Part shown: positions 19,401 through 29,889 of the stretch, one piece after another
Layout of the letters: every line of letters starts with the position of its first letter
Numbering within the stretch: the stretch's first letter is position 1
NCBI GenBank assembly: GCA_963788325.1
Contig: CAWBGJ010000014.1
Location: forward strand, 534,800 to 598,799
Reading direction: 5' to 3'
Length of the DNA: 64,000 nt
DNA from: Prado023 sp963788325
GTDB taxonomy: Bacteria; Actinomycetota; Actinomycetes; S36-B12; CAIYMF01
Notes under the pieces: generated by a model
The model's database searches: none
What the model saw: only the letters and a program-made list of their open reading frames with translations
Told to the model about the DNA's origin: nothing
Translations under genes and position numbers: made by a program

Positions 19401-19907
19401 CCGGGCCACCTACTCGCGATCCAAGGCCGCCCAAGCCCTGGCGCTCTGGCCCGAGCTGCTGGCTGCCGCCGTCGCCGACCCCGACCGACCGATGGTCGGC
19501 GCACCTGGTCACCAAGGACGGCGGCTGGACCCTGCACTCGCCGCCGCCCACCGACGCCGCCCGGCTCCTGGCGGACCTCGCGACGCTGTACCGGACCGGG
19601 CTGGTGGCCGCCCTGCCCCTGCTGGCCAACTGCGGGTACGAGTACGCCCACCCGGCGCGCGCGTGGCGCCACGGCCAGCGCCGCGCATCGGGCCGCCGAG
19701 TTCGGAGGGTGGAAGGCCAGGTTCGGCGCGGAGCGCGAGCTGGCGGAGGTGGTCACCCTGTGGGGTCCCGACGCAGGCTTCGAGGTCCTGACCCGCCAGC
19801 CACCGCGCCCGGCGCAGGACGGGTACCCCGACGAGCCGAGCCGGTTCGGCGCCCTCGCCCGCCGGGTCTGGGACCCGATCCTGCTCGCCCGAGGGGCCCA
19901 GCGATGA
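16493..19907 (+). CDS. recC: exodeoxyribonuclease V subunit gamma (RecC), frameshifted in this sequence
   Basis: RecC is the subunit of the RecBCD helicase-nuclease that scans for the regulatory site at DNA double-strand breaks. The reading begins at GTG 16493 (MGLHVHRSERTDVLLAGL) and covers ~1,138 codons, the usual actinobacterial length. Recognisable blocks include TPGIERFLSQ, LFGPSRLPADQLAVL, HPLQPFDARNFQPG and LPPGALG. The frame is broken by single-base changes near 17772, 17973, 18729, 18885, 19055, 19220, 19346, 19490 and 19686. Nearly all are an extra G or C; for instance removing one C at ~17772 restores PGEGDPRAGSALGRLRVRIA. Codon use is undisturbed in every segment, so sequence error is more likely than decay. 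The stop overlaps recB by 4 bp (ATGA). Confidence 0.88.
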
Positions 19908-22900
19908 CCGAGCACAGCCCGCCCACCCCGGCACCGTTCGACCTGCTCGGCGAGATGCCCTCGGGCACCACTCTGCTGGAGGCCAGCGCAGGCACCGGCA
20001 AGACATTCACGATCGCAGCCCTGGCCACCCGCTACGTCGCCGAGGGCAGCGCGACCATCGACCAGCTGCTCATGGTCACGTTCGGCCGCAGCGCCACCCG
20101 GGAGCTGCGCGAACGCGTCCGGGAGGCTCTCACCCGCACGCGCGACGCGCTGCGTGAGCCGGTCACCGCACTGGCCAACCCGGACCCGATCGTGCGCACC
20201 CTGGCAGCCCGGCCACGGCTCCAGCGCGAGGCCGCGCTGGAGCGGCTGACCCGGGCGCACCGCCGACTTCGACTCGGCGACCATCGCCACGACCCACCAG
20301 TTCTGCCTGCACGCCCTGGCCGGCCTGGGGATCAACGCGGACACCGACCCGGGCGAGACGTTCGTCGAGGACATCTCCGAGCTCATCGACGAGGTCGTCG
20401 ACGACCTGTACGTGCGCAAGTACAGCGCTGGCCGACACCGGACGCCGGGCCTGCCACTCGCCGAGGCCCGCAGCCTGGCCCGGATGGTCGTCGGTGACCC
20501 GCAGTCCGAGCTCGACGCCGGGCAGGTCGTGCCCGGCTCGATGGCCGAGACCAGGCTGCGGTTCGCCCGCGCGGTGGCCCACGAGGTCGGCATCCGCCGC
20601 CGGGCGCGCCGGCTGGTCACCTTCGACGACCTCGTCCTGCGCCTGGCCGACGGCCCTGACCGACCCGCTCACCGGTGAGCAGGCGGCCCAGCGGCTGCGC
20701 GCGCGCTACCAGGTGGTGCTCGTCGACGAGTTCCAGGACACCGACGCCGCCCAGTGGACCATCCTGCGCCGGGCCTTCCACGGACACCGGACCCTGATCC
20801 TGATCGGGGACCCCAAGCAGGCCATCTACGCGTTCCGCGGTGCGGACGTGTTCAGCTACCTCGACGCAGCCGGACATGCCGACGCCGCACGCCACCCTGG
20901 CCACCAACCACCGCAGCGACGCCGCCGTCGTGCGCGGGATCGAGGCCCTGATGGGCGACCTGCAGCTCGGCGACGAGCGGATCGTCGTGCATCCGGTGCA
21001 GGCCGCTCACGCCGACGCGCGCCTGGTCGGGCTGCCCGGCCCGGCGCGGGTCCGGCTGCGCACCTGGCACCCGGCGGACGGCCAGCTGCCGGCAGTCGGT
21101 GCCGCCCGCGACGCGATCGCGTCCGACGTGGCCGCGGACATCGTCGCCACCCTGTCCGGACCCTGCGCGACTGCGCGACCCCGACGGCGTCGAGCGCGCG
21201 GTGGCGCCTCGCGACATCGCGGTCCTGGTGCCCACGCACAAGCAGGGCGGCCGTGCGCGACGCCCTGGCGCGGGCCGGCGTCCCGGTGGTGATCGCCTCG
21301 GCTCGGCCAGTGTGTTCGGCACCCCGGCCGCGCTGGGCGTGGCACGACCCTGCTGCACGCGATGGACCAGCCCCGCGCGACCTCGATGCGGGCCGCGGCA
21401 CTGACCGACTTCCTCGGGCTACAGTGCGCGAGACCTGGCCCTGGACGCCGAGCGGATCGACCAGGAGGTCGGGCTGCGGCTGCGCGAGTGGGCCGCGGTC
21501 GTGGACACCGCCAGCGTCGCCGCGCTGCTGGCCACGATCTCGACGCAGACCGACCTCGCCGCCCGGGTCCTGCACCACGAGGGCGGCGAGCGCCACCTGA
21601 CCGACCTGCGGCACGTCGCCGGCGCCCTGCACACGGAGCAGCGGACCGACCGGCGCGGCCGCACGGGCCTGCTGGAGTGGCTCGACCGAACGGGTCCGTC
21701 GGGCCGGCGAGCGCGACCGTGAGGCCAGCACCGAGCTGACCCGGCGACTGGAGACCGACGCCGAGGCGGTCCAGGTGCTCACAGTGCACACCAGCAAGGG
21801 CCTCGAGTTCCCGATCGCCTACGTGCCGTTCGGCTGGGACCGGTACGACGGCACCCCGGACCTGCTGCGCTGCCACGACACCAGCGGTCGGCGGATCCTC
21901 GACGTCCGGGGCCGCGAGCGCCGAGGCCGGGCGGACCTGCTGGCCGCCCACCGGCGCGAGGAGGCCGGCGAGACTCTGCGCCTGCTGTACGTGGCGCTGA
22001 CGCGCGCCAGCCGGATGCTCGTCGTGCACTGGGCGTCCAGCAAGACCAACACGCGCACCGCGCCCGCTGCACCGGGTGCTGTGCGCCCGGGAGCCGACAG
22101 GTGGCACCGTCGCGACGGCGGGCTATCCCGTGGCGGCCCCACCGATCGCGCGCTCGCGGCCTCGCCGTGGGTCGCGGTGGAGCAGGTGGCTGCCGACGGC
22201 GTTCCGGTGCCCGGGGTGGACTGGGCGCACCGGGCCAGCACGCGGCTCCCGGAACTTGTCCGCCGCCACCGTTCCGATCGCGCGTGGACACCACGTGGCG
22301 GCGCACGTCCTACTCGGGACTGACGGCCGGCGTCCACGGGCCCGAACGAGCTCCCGCCGGCTTCCGCGACGACGAGCCGGCCGACGATGAACGGTGGAGT
22401 CCGCGCCGGCAGAGGGGGTGCCGGCACTGCGGGACGCGGCGCACCCGAGGTCCCCGACACTGCCCTCGCCTTCGCCGACCTGCCCGCCGGGGCCGCCTTC
22501 GGCACGCTCGTGCACGGGATCCTGGAGGTGCTCGACACCCGTGCAGCGGATCTGGGCGACGAGGTCGAGCTCCGCTGCGCGCAGGCAGTGTCCCGGCACC
22601 CGATGGCCGGCGTTCCCGTCGCCGCCCTGGCCCCGGCGATCCTGGCCGCACTTCGCACACCTCTGGGCCCACTCGCGGCCGGCCGGACGCTGGCCGGATC
22701 GCACCCGCCGACCGGCTGGCCGAGCTCGACTTCGAGCTGCCCATGGGCCAGATCGGCAGCGCGCACGCTCGCCGACGTGGCCGCACTGCTACGCGCACAC
22801 CTGCCCGCTGATGACCCCCTGGCACGCTACCCAGACCAGCTCGCCGCACCCGGGCTCGGCTCGGCGACGCTGCGCGGCTACCTCTCCGGCAGCATCGACG

Positions 22901-23302
22901 CGGTCCTCCGCGTGCCGGCCGGCGCGGGCCCCGTTCCGGGTCCGCGCTACCTGGTCGTGGACTACAAGACGAACCTGCTGCGCGACGCCGGCGCACCGGG
23001 CCTCGAGCGGCTGGCGTGGGGGTACCGCCCGGAGGTGCTGCCCGCGGCGATGATCGGCGCCCACTACCCGCTGCAGGCGCTGCTCTACAGCGCGGCACTG
23101 CACCGCTACCTGCGCTGGCGGCTGCCCGACTACGACCCGCACGCCGACCTCGGCGGGGTGCTGTACCTGTTCCTGCGCGGGATGGCGGGGCCCGGCACAC
23201 CCCGCTGCAGGCCGGGCGTCGCGTGCGGTGTGTTCAGTTGGGCGCCGCCGGCGGACCTGGTCGTCGCAGCTGTCCGACCTGCTCGACGGGCGGCGGCCAT
23301 GA
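19904..23302 (+). CDS. recB: exodeoxyribonuclease V subunit beta (RecB), frameshifted in this sequence
   Basis: RecB is the 3'-5' helicase and nuclease subunit of RecBCD. The N-terminus gives MTEHSPPTPAPFDLLGEM and Walker A LLEASAGTGKTFTIAAL; VLVDEFQDTDAAQWTILR is motif II; GDPKQAIYAFRGAD is motif III; VHTSKGLEFPIAYVPFGW and YVALTRAS are motifs V-VI. The RecB nuclease domain shows YLVVDYKTN near 22955 and LYSAALHRYLRWRLP. At least ten single-base indels interrupt it (for example near 20262, 20655, 20888, 21175, 21247, 21305, 21345, 21425, 21700, 22290 and 22690). Each segment keeps family motifs, so the gene is probably whole in the organism. It overlaps recC by 4 bp at the start and recD by 4 bp at the end. 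Confidence 0.88.
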
Positions 23303-25312
23303 TCCTGACCAGCCACCTGGGCCTCGGCCCCCTGCACCCGTTCCATGCCGCCGGGATCCTCGGCGTGCCCGACGTGCACGTGTCCGCCGCCCTGCTGCGA
23401 GTCGGCGGGCAGCGACTCGAGACCGCGTCGAGCAGCCGACGCCGACGTCGCGCTGGCTGCGGCACTGTGCGTGCGGGCCCTGCGTGGCGGGTCGGTGTGC
23501 ATCGACCTTGCTGCAGACCCGGCGATGTGGACCCGGAGCTGGAACCCGACCACAGCAGTCCGACCCGCGGCCTGGCTCCGGCGGATCCCGCCACCGGCCC
23601 CTGGATCCGTCCCAGCTGCCATGGCCGGACCCGCCTCAGTGGCTGGCCTCGGCCCGCGCCCACCCGCTGGTCGCGCACGGCGTCGGACAGGCCGCCGCGA
23701 CCGGCCCCTGCGGCTCGTCGGGTCGCTGCTCTACCTGCAGCGCTACTGGCTCGACGAGCAGGTGATCGGCGACGACCTGGCCCTCCGGGCACAGACGATC
23801 GGAGGTCGATCCGGTGCTGCTGGCCCCGGCACTGGCCCGCCTGTTCGCCGAGCGAGGCGCCCGACCGCCAGCGGCTGGCCGCGGCAACGGTCGCGCTGCG
23901 CCGGGCCACGATCGTCGCCGGCGGGCCCGGCACTGGCAAGACCACCACGGTGGCGCGGATCATCGCCCTGCTGCGCGATGTGGAGGGCCCGCCCTGACCG
24001 TGGCCCTGGCGGCGCCGACCGGCAAGGCAGCCGCGCGACTGGCTGAGGCCGTCGGCGCAGGCCAGCCCGGCCTCGACCCGGACGACCAGCAACGGGTCGG
24101 CACCCCAGCGGCCTCGACGCTGCATCGACTGCTCGGGCTGGCGACCGGACACCCAGGGCCGGTTCCGCCACGACCAGAGCAACCCGCTGCCGCACGACGT
24201 CGTCATCGTCGACGAGACCTCGATGGTGTCGCTGCCGCTGATGGCCCGCCTGCTCGAGGCCGTGCGTCCCGACGCGCGGCTGGTCCTGGTCGGCGACCCG
24301 GACCAGTTGGCGTCCATCGACGCCGGAGCGGTGCTCGGCGACCTCGTCCAGCGCCCGCCGGCCAGCGGCCCGGCAGGGAACGGACGGCACTGACCGCGGC
24401 GCTGTCGCGGCCTGCCCGTGCGAGGCTGCCGGAGGCGCAGCCGGAGATCCGGCGCCAGCGAATGCACCAGCTGGGGATGCGGCGGCAGGGCGCGCGCTGG
24501 CACGAGCGGGCGCGACCGGGGTGGTCGTGCTGGACCACAACTACCGGTACGGTGGCGGGATCGGGGCACTCGCCGACGCCATCCGCACCGGTGACGCCGA
24601 CACGGTGCTGGCGGTGCTCGCCGCCGGACACCCGGAGGTCGAGTTCCAGGCCGCGCACGACGTCCCGGCGCTCACGCCCGCGGCAGCCCTGCGCCGCCGT
24701 GCGGGCGGACTTCCGCGCGCAGGCACGGCCCTGGTGTCCGCGGCCTCGGCCGGTGACGCCGGAATCGGCACTGGCCCGACCTCGAGGATCATCGGGTGCT
24801 GTGCGCACATCGGGAGGGACCGCACGGTGTCAGCCACTGGAGCGCCCTGATCGCCACGTGGACCGCCGACCTGCTCGACCGGACCGACGAGACCATCCGG
24901 GGTCCGGCAGCCAGGGCGACCAGTGGTACCCGGGACAGCCGCTGCTGGTCACCAGCAACGACTACCCGCTTGGGCTGTTCAACGGTGACACCGGCGTGGT
25001 CGTCGCCGCGCCGGACGGTGAGCTCCGCGCCGCCTTCGCTCGCGGCAGCCGAGCACGTGCTGCTACCGCCGGCCCGCCTGGACACGGTCGACGACGCTGC
25101 ACGCGATGACGGTCCATCGCGGCCAGGGCAGCCAGTTCCAGGCCGTCACGGTGGTCCTGCCCCCGGCCGAGTCCCCACTGCTCACCCGGGAGCTGCTCTA
25201 CACGGCCGTCACCCGGGCCCGGAGCACGCTCCGCCTGATCGGGACCCCCGACGCGGTCCGCGCCGCCGTCACCCGGCAGGTGCGCCGCGCCAGCGGTCTG
25301 CGCAGCGGCTGA
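23299..25312 (+). CDS. recD: exodeoxyribonuclease V subunit alpha (RecD), frameshifted in this sequence
   Basis: RecD is the 5'-3' helicase subunit of RecBCD. ATG at 23299 overlaps the recB stop. Motifs seen: GGPGTGKTTTVARIIALL (Walker A, ~23930), ALAAPTGKAAARL, VIVDETSMVSLPLMARLL (Walker B, ~24210), LVLVGDPDQLASIDAGAVL, VVLDHNYRYGGGIGAL and the C-terminal VHRGQGSQFQAVTVVLP/LYTAVTRARSTLRLIG. The reconstructed length is ~670 residues. Several single-base indels break it between ~23420 and ~25075. It is the last gene of the NERD-recCBD operon and is followed by a long inverted repeat. Confidence 0.87.
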
Positions 25313-25334
25313 GAGCCGCCGACAAGCGGCTCCC

Positions 25335-25386
25335 GTTGGTGTGCACGGAATCAACCACGAAAACGGTCGATTCCGTGCACAGCAAC
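25335..25386. repeat. long inverted repeat, copy 1 (TGTGCACGGAATC family)
   Basis: Two 18-base arms (25335-25352 and 25369-25386) pair with a single mismatch around a 16-base loop; the inner 13 bases, TGTGCACGGAATC and its complement, are perfect. A closely related element sits at 41564-41616. It may terminate the recCBD operon or be an operator ahead of the PadR gene. Confidence 0.8.
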
Positions 25387-25424
25387 CCACGGTGGCAGCC
25401 CGGGCTTGCGTCGATCCGTGATAG

Positions 25425-25434
25425 CGATATATCG
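25425..25434. promoter_or_regulatory. putative PadR operator
   Basis: Perfect palindrome CGATATATCG in a locally AT-rich stretch ~57 bp upstream of the PadR start. AT-rich ATATATCG-type palindromes are typical PadR binding sites, so autoregulation is likely. Inferred from sequence and position. Confidence 0.6.
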
Positions 25435-25490
25435 TTGACCAGTCGTTGAGCACATCGCCTCCGACGAACTGATCACCAAGGAGAATCACC

Positions 25491-26110
25491 ATGTATCGCG
25501 AATTTCCACGCACGCCATCATCACGACGATCCATCGACGGCCCCGCGCAGGACTTCGACGAGGGCCCGACCAGGCACGGCTCCGGCCGCGGTCGCGGCCA
25601 CCAGCACGGCGGCGGCGCGGCAATCGCGGCCCGGGCGGTCGCGGCGGCCCCTTCGGCCCTGGCAGCCGGCGCCGGCGCCCCAAGGGCGCGGTCCGCGAAG
25701 CCATCCTCGCCCTGCTCGCCGACGGCCCGGCCAACGGTTACGGCCTGATGAAGCAGATCGCCGAGCGCGCGGAGGGCCAGTGGTCCCCGAGCCCCGGCTC
25801 GGTCTACCCGACCCTCGCCCAGCTCGTCGACGAGGACCTGATCGCCCCCGCCGGCACCGAGAAGGGCACCGACTACACGCTGACCGAGGACGGCCAGGCC
25901 TACGTCGCCGAGAACGCCGAGGCGCTCGATGCCGTCTGGGACACCCACTCGGCCGGCGCAACCGGCCAGGCCGCCCTTCGGGAGAGCGTCGGCGCACTCT
26001 TCGGAGTCGTCCAGCAGTTCCGGTACGACGCCACCGACGCGCAGCGCGAGCGGGCCGTCGAGATCCTCGACGAGACGCGACGGACGCTGTACCGCATCCT
26101 CGGCGAGTGA
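25491..26110 (+). CDS. PadR-family transcriptional regulator (one frameshift)
   Basis: A winged-helix repressor of the PadR family, ~206 residues when reconstructed. The N-terminus (MYREFPRTPSSRR) is followed by a Gly/Arg/His-rich region and then the winged helix: REAILALLADGPANGYGLMK, GQWSPSPGSVYPTLAQLVDE and the wing KGTDYTLTEDG. The C-terminal helix (QRERAVEILDETRRTLYRIL) would dimerise. The start has AAGGAG six bases before ATG 25491. A single-base change near 25617 shifts the frame; correcting it gives RGGPFGPGSRRRR leading into PKGAVREAI, as in relatives. A palindromic operator lies upstream. The ATPase and MFS genes downstream are candidate targets, the exporter being the usual kind of PadR target. 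Confidence 0.83.
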
Positions 26111-26157
26111 CATCCGGCCGACGGTCTGGCTGATCCGCGGCCACTATCTAATGCTCT

Positions 26158-26193
26158 CTACCTCTGTATGGGAATTCTCCTATACGGGGGTAG
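26158..26193. promoter_or_regulatory. 36-bp imperfect palindrome upstream of the ATPase gene
   Basis: Half-sites CTACCTCTGTATGGGA (26158-26173) and TCCTATACGGGGGTAG (26178-26193) are complementary except at three positions, around a central ATTC. It lies in an AT-rich stretch 21 bp before the ATPase start, a position expected for an operator or promoter core. Confidence 0.6.
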
Positions 26194-26213
26194 ATTCTGT
26201 TAGGTTTCAGATC

Positions 26214-27407
26214 ATGGACCCCGTCGACAACCCCTACACGCCCGGCGCCGGCGCCCGCCCGTACGAGCTGGTGGGACGCCAGGCCCAGATCGAGGCGTTC
26301 GACATCGCGCTGCAGCGCGCCGAGCTGCGCCGGCCGGCCCAGAGCATGGTGCTGCTACGGGCCTGCGCGGAGTGGGCAAGACGGTCCTGCTGCGCGAGAT
26401 GGCCGCCCACGCCCGCGCACGGCACTGGATCGTCGTCTCGGTCGAGGCCCGGACCGGCGAGGTCCTGTTACCGACGCTGACGCGCGAGATCTTCAAGGAA
26501 CTGCGCAATGCCAGCCGCACCTGGTCGGGTGCGGCGATCGCGTGGGCGCGGCGGGTCTTCACCTCGTTCAGCATGACGCGCGGACCCGACCACCGGGTCC
26601 TACTCGTTCGGCATGGAGGTGGAGCCCGCGCGCGGCTGGGCCGACAGCGGGGACATCGACCGCGACCTGGCCGAGATGTTCCACGAACTCGCAGTCCTGG
26701 CCGGCGAGCACGGCGTGGGCCTGTTCCTGGCCGATCGACGAGCTGCAGGAGGTGGAGTCCGCCACGCTGTCCGCGCTGAACGCGACGGTGCACGACCTGG
26801 GCCAGGGCCTCGATCCGCTGCCCTTCCTGATGGCCGGCGCCGGTCTGCCCTCGCTGCGCGGGATCCTGGCCGAGGCCACCTCCTACGCCGAGCGCCTCTA
26901 CGAGTACTGGCCGTCGAGCGGCTGCCCGACGAGGCTTGGCCGACGCGGCCCTGGCCGACCCCGCCGCCGACCTGGGGGTGGCCTGGGACGCCGCGCGCTG
27001 GACCGTGCCCGGACCTTCACCGACGGCTACCCTTACTTCATCCAGGTCCTGGGCCAGCACGCCTGGGACCTGGCCCTGGGACCCGCGATCACCGACCGCG
27101 ATGTCATCGACGCCATCTCCGACGCCCGCGCCGAGATCGACGCCGGCCTCTACACCTCCCGCTGGCAGCGGGCGACCCGCGCCGAGCAGCGGCTCATGGC
27201 AGGCCATCGCCACCTGCGCACCCGACGGCGGCGGGCGCCCGGATGTCGGACCTGGTCGTGGCCATGGACAAGGAGCGGATCTCCCAGCTGTCCCCGGCGC
27301 GCAGCAACCTGATCGCCAAGGGACTGGTCTACGCGCCGGACCGCGGCGAGCTGGCGTTCACGGTGCCCGGCATGGCCACGTTCGCCGCCCGCCAGGTGAT
27401 CACCTGA
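26214..27407 (+). CDS. AAA-family ATPase, P-loop protein of unknown role (frameshifted)
   Basis: About 397 residues when reconstructed. It begins MDPVDNPYTPGAGARPYEL, followed by VGRQAQIEAFDIAL, the opening of ORC/Cdc6-like P-loop ATPases. At ~26357 one base is missing from the Walker A region; restoring it gives LTGLRGVGKTVLLREMAA. Later segments give GLFLAIDELQEVES (Walker B), FLMAGAGLPSLRGILAEA (sensor) and GYPYFIQVLGQHAWD. A C-terminal winged-helix-like part (QLSPARSNLIAKGLVYAP) ends in FTVPGMATFAARQ. Further indels lie near 26595, 26735, 26925, 27010 and 27205. The cellular role is unknown; it sits between a PadR regulator and an MFS exporter. Confidence 0.75.
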
Positions 27408-27593
27408 ACGCTGCGGACACTCGCGCGCCGACCCTCGCCGGGACCCACGCGGACGTGACGCAACGTCTCGTGTCGCGGCGGATGCCGGCGGCACTTTCAG
27501 CCACGTACACTCGCGTCGTTGGTTGAATCCTGTACCACTCTGGTGCGCCCCGGTCGACCCCTCCTCCCCCACTGCGAACACCTGGAGACCCCT

Positions 27594-29136
27594 GTGTCCA
27601 CGACCGAGAACACCGCCCAGCCGTCCCGACGGCCGTGACGCACGCGCTGCCACGCACTCGACCCGAACCGGTTCAAGGCCCTGGCCGTCATCGCGATCGC
27701 CCAGTTGATGATCGTCCTGGACGCCTCGATCGTGAACCTCGCCATCCCCAGCGCCACCGCGGACCTGGAGATCAGCCCGGCCAACGTCCAGTGGGTCGTC
27801 ACTGCCTACACGCTGACCTTCGGCGGCCTGCTGCTGCTCGGCGGGCGCATCGCGGACTACTGGGGTCGCAAGCGCACCTTCATCGTCGGCCTGATCGGGT
27901 TCGCCGTCGCGTCGCTGGTCGGCGGCCTGGCGCCCAGCTTCGAGCTGCTGATAGCCGCCCGCGCCCTGCAGGGTGGCTTCGCGGCGATGCTGGCCCCGGC
28001 CGCGCTCTCGCTGATCAGCGTGACCTTCCACGAGCCCAAGGAGCGCGCCAAGGCGTTCGGCGTCATCGGCGCGATCTCCGGCGGCGGTGCCGCGATCGGC
28101 CTGCTCGCTCGGCGGCGTGCTCACCGAGTACTTCTCCTGGCGCTGGTGCCTGGCGGTCAACACCCCGATCGCGATCGCGAGCGGCTCCTCTTCGCCCGGC
28201 CCTACGTGCGCGAGTCCCGCGCCGAGGGCAACACCCACTACGACATCCCCGGTGCGCTCACCTCGACGCTGGGCCTGGTCACCCTCGTCTACGGATTCAC
28301 GAAGGCCGCCCCGGAGGGCTACGAGGACGGCGCGAACTGGACCGAGCCGAGCACCCTGATCTTGTTCGTCGCCGCGGCCGTCCTGCTGGTCTGCGTTCTT
28401 CGTCATCGAGAGCCGGTCGAAGAACCCTCTGCTGCCGCTGCGGATCATCAAGCGAGCGCAACCGCGGCGGCGCCTACCTGTCGTCGCTGATCACCGGCGC
28501 CGGACTGTTCGCGATGTTCCTGTTCCTGGGCCTGTACCTGCAGATCATCAAGGCGTACACGCCGGTCCAGGCCGGCTTCGCGTTCCTGCCGTTCAGCGTC
28601 GGGCATCATCCTCGCCGCCGGGATCGCCGCCAACCTGATGCCCAAGGTGGGCCCGCGCCCGCTGATGGTCCCCGGCTGCTGGTCGTCGCCGCAGCCGGCA
28701 TGTTCCTGGCTCACCCGCTTGACCCCGGAGTCGGACTACATGACCCGGGTCCTGCCGCCGATGCTCGATCATGAGCGTCGGCATGGCCTTCGTGTTCATC
28801 CCGACTGCCACCGTCGCCCTGCATGCGGTGGGCAACCACGACGCGGGCGTGGCCTCCGCGGTGATCAACACCTCGCAGCAGGTCGGCGGCTCGCTGGGCA
28901 CCGCGATGATGAACACCGTCGCCGTGACCGCCACGTCGAGCTTCCTGGCCGCCAACGCCGCCCTGGGCGACGCCGCGCTGCCCGAGGCGCTGACGGAGGG
29001 TTACACGCGAGCGTTCACCCTCGGCGGCGTCCTGCTGCTCGTGGCGGCGGTCGTGGTGCTCGTGCTGATCCGGATCGGCCCGTCGGCCGCCGCCGAGGAG
29101 GACGAGGGCGCCCCGGCGGCCGTGCACTTCGGCTGA
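27594..29136 (+). CDS. MFS transporter, DHA2-type drug exporter (frameshifted)
   Basis: A major facilitator transporter of about 510 residues, with membrane segments consistent with the 14-TM DHA2 class. Key sequence: FKALAVIAIAQLMIVLDASI (TM1 with the conserved LD), NVQWVVTAYTLTFGGLLLLG, GRIADYWGRKRTF (motif A) and ARALQGGFAAMLAPAALSL. The later part includes GLFAMFLFLGLYLQ, VASAVINTSQQVGGSLGTAM and a last TM near 29010-29070. GTG at 27594 has GGAG eight bases upstream. Single-base changes near 27625, 27650, 28107, 28399, 28455, 28605, 28680 and 28770 disrupt it; removing one C at ~28107 and one at ~28455 restores the expected helices. It probably exports toxic compounds under PadR control. 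Confidence 0.85.
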
Positions 29137-29155
29137 ACCACGGCTCGGGTCGGCA

Positions 29156-29186
29156 GGTACCTGGGCTCTGCGTGGGCTCAGGTACC
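29156..29186. terminator. bidirectional hairpin between convergent genes
   Basis: GGTACCTGGGC and GCTCAGGTACC pair around a short loop, with an 8-bp perfect outer stem (GGTACCTG/CAGGTACC). It sits between the exporter stop (29136) and the minus-strand stop at 29192. Confidence 0.6.
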
Positions 29187-29191
29187 GGGGC

Positions 29192-29839
29192 TCAGGCGGC
29201 GCTGTGCTCCACCGATCGCTGCCAGTGGCCGTTCGTGGGGCGGAAGCCGACCCGGGCGAAGTACGCCTGCTCGGTCGGCGGCGGATCGGCGATCAATTCG
29301 GTGAACCCCAGGCCCGCGAACACCCCGGATCGCCGGTAGACGAACTCGCCTGGGGTGAAGTCGCGGAACCTCGGGGTGACGTAGTCCACCTCGACCCGAC
29401 CCACACCCGATCCCGCGTCGGCGACCAGCACCACCCCGACCGTCTCGTCACCGTGCAGGACCAGGAATGCCGAGCGCCCCGGCTCAGCCGCGCCCGGGTG
29501 GTTCGGCAAACCACGCCACTGCGGGTGGGTGGCCGCAACATCCTTGGCATGCACGGCCAGGACATGGCCCAGGTACGCGTCCTGCACCCCGACCTGCACC
29601 ACCTCGTAGACGGCCGCGTCGTGGCGCTCGCGGCTCAGCCGCCACACCCAGTACACGTCAATCACGGTGATCACGGCGTTCATCGCCGCGAACGGCCACA
29701 CCCCCAGCAACGCGTTGACGACCGTGGCCAGCGCGGCCCCCGCCAGGTTCAGCAGCCGGAAGCGCAGCACCCGGGCCTGCATCAGCGACACGATGATCAG
29801 CGCTGAGCTCAGCCAGCCGAACCACTGCACTGCCGACAT
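29192..29839 (-). CDS. YgjV-type membrane segment fused to a GNAT-like domain
   Basis: 215 residues. The first ~70 form about three hydrophobic helices (QWFGWLSSALIIVSLMQ, LLNLAGAALATVVNALLGVW, AVITVIDVYWVWRL), matching the YgjV-like inner-membrane family. The remainder resembles a GCN5-related acetyltransferase fold (SAFLVLHGDETVGVVLVAD, VEVDYVTPRFRDF, FAGLGFTELIADPP, YFARVGFRPT). GGAGG lies a few bases upstream of ATG 29839. The gene is intact. The acetyl acceptor is unknown; a membrane-tethered acetyltransferase is the reasonable inference. It reads the same way as the HPrK cluster but is separated from it by 50 bp. Confidence 0.65.
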   Translation of the reverse strand: MSAVQWFGWLSSALIIVSLMQARVLRFRLLNLAGAALATVVNALLGVWPFAAMNAVITVIDVYWVWRLSRERHDAAVYEVVQVGVQDAYLGHVLAVHAKDVAATHPQWRGLPNHPGAAEPGRSAFLVLHGDETVGVVLVADAGSGVGRVEVDYVTPRFRDFTPGEFVYRRSGVFAGLGFTELIADPPPTEQAYFARVGFRPTNGHWQRSVEHSAA

Positions 29840-29889
29840 GGGTCGACCTCCTCGATCGGTGCGGGAGAGGTGGGCGCCTGCGCGCGGAC

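Noticed and set aside
17770..29136. Programmed ribosomal frameshifting as the cause of the broken frames
   Set aside because: There are dozens of breaks in functionally unrelated genes with no slippery heptamers or consistent downstream structures; sequence error is the simpler reading.
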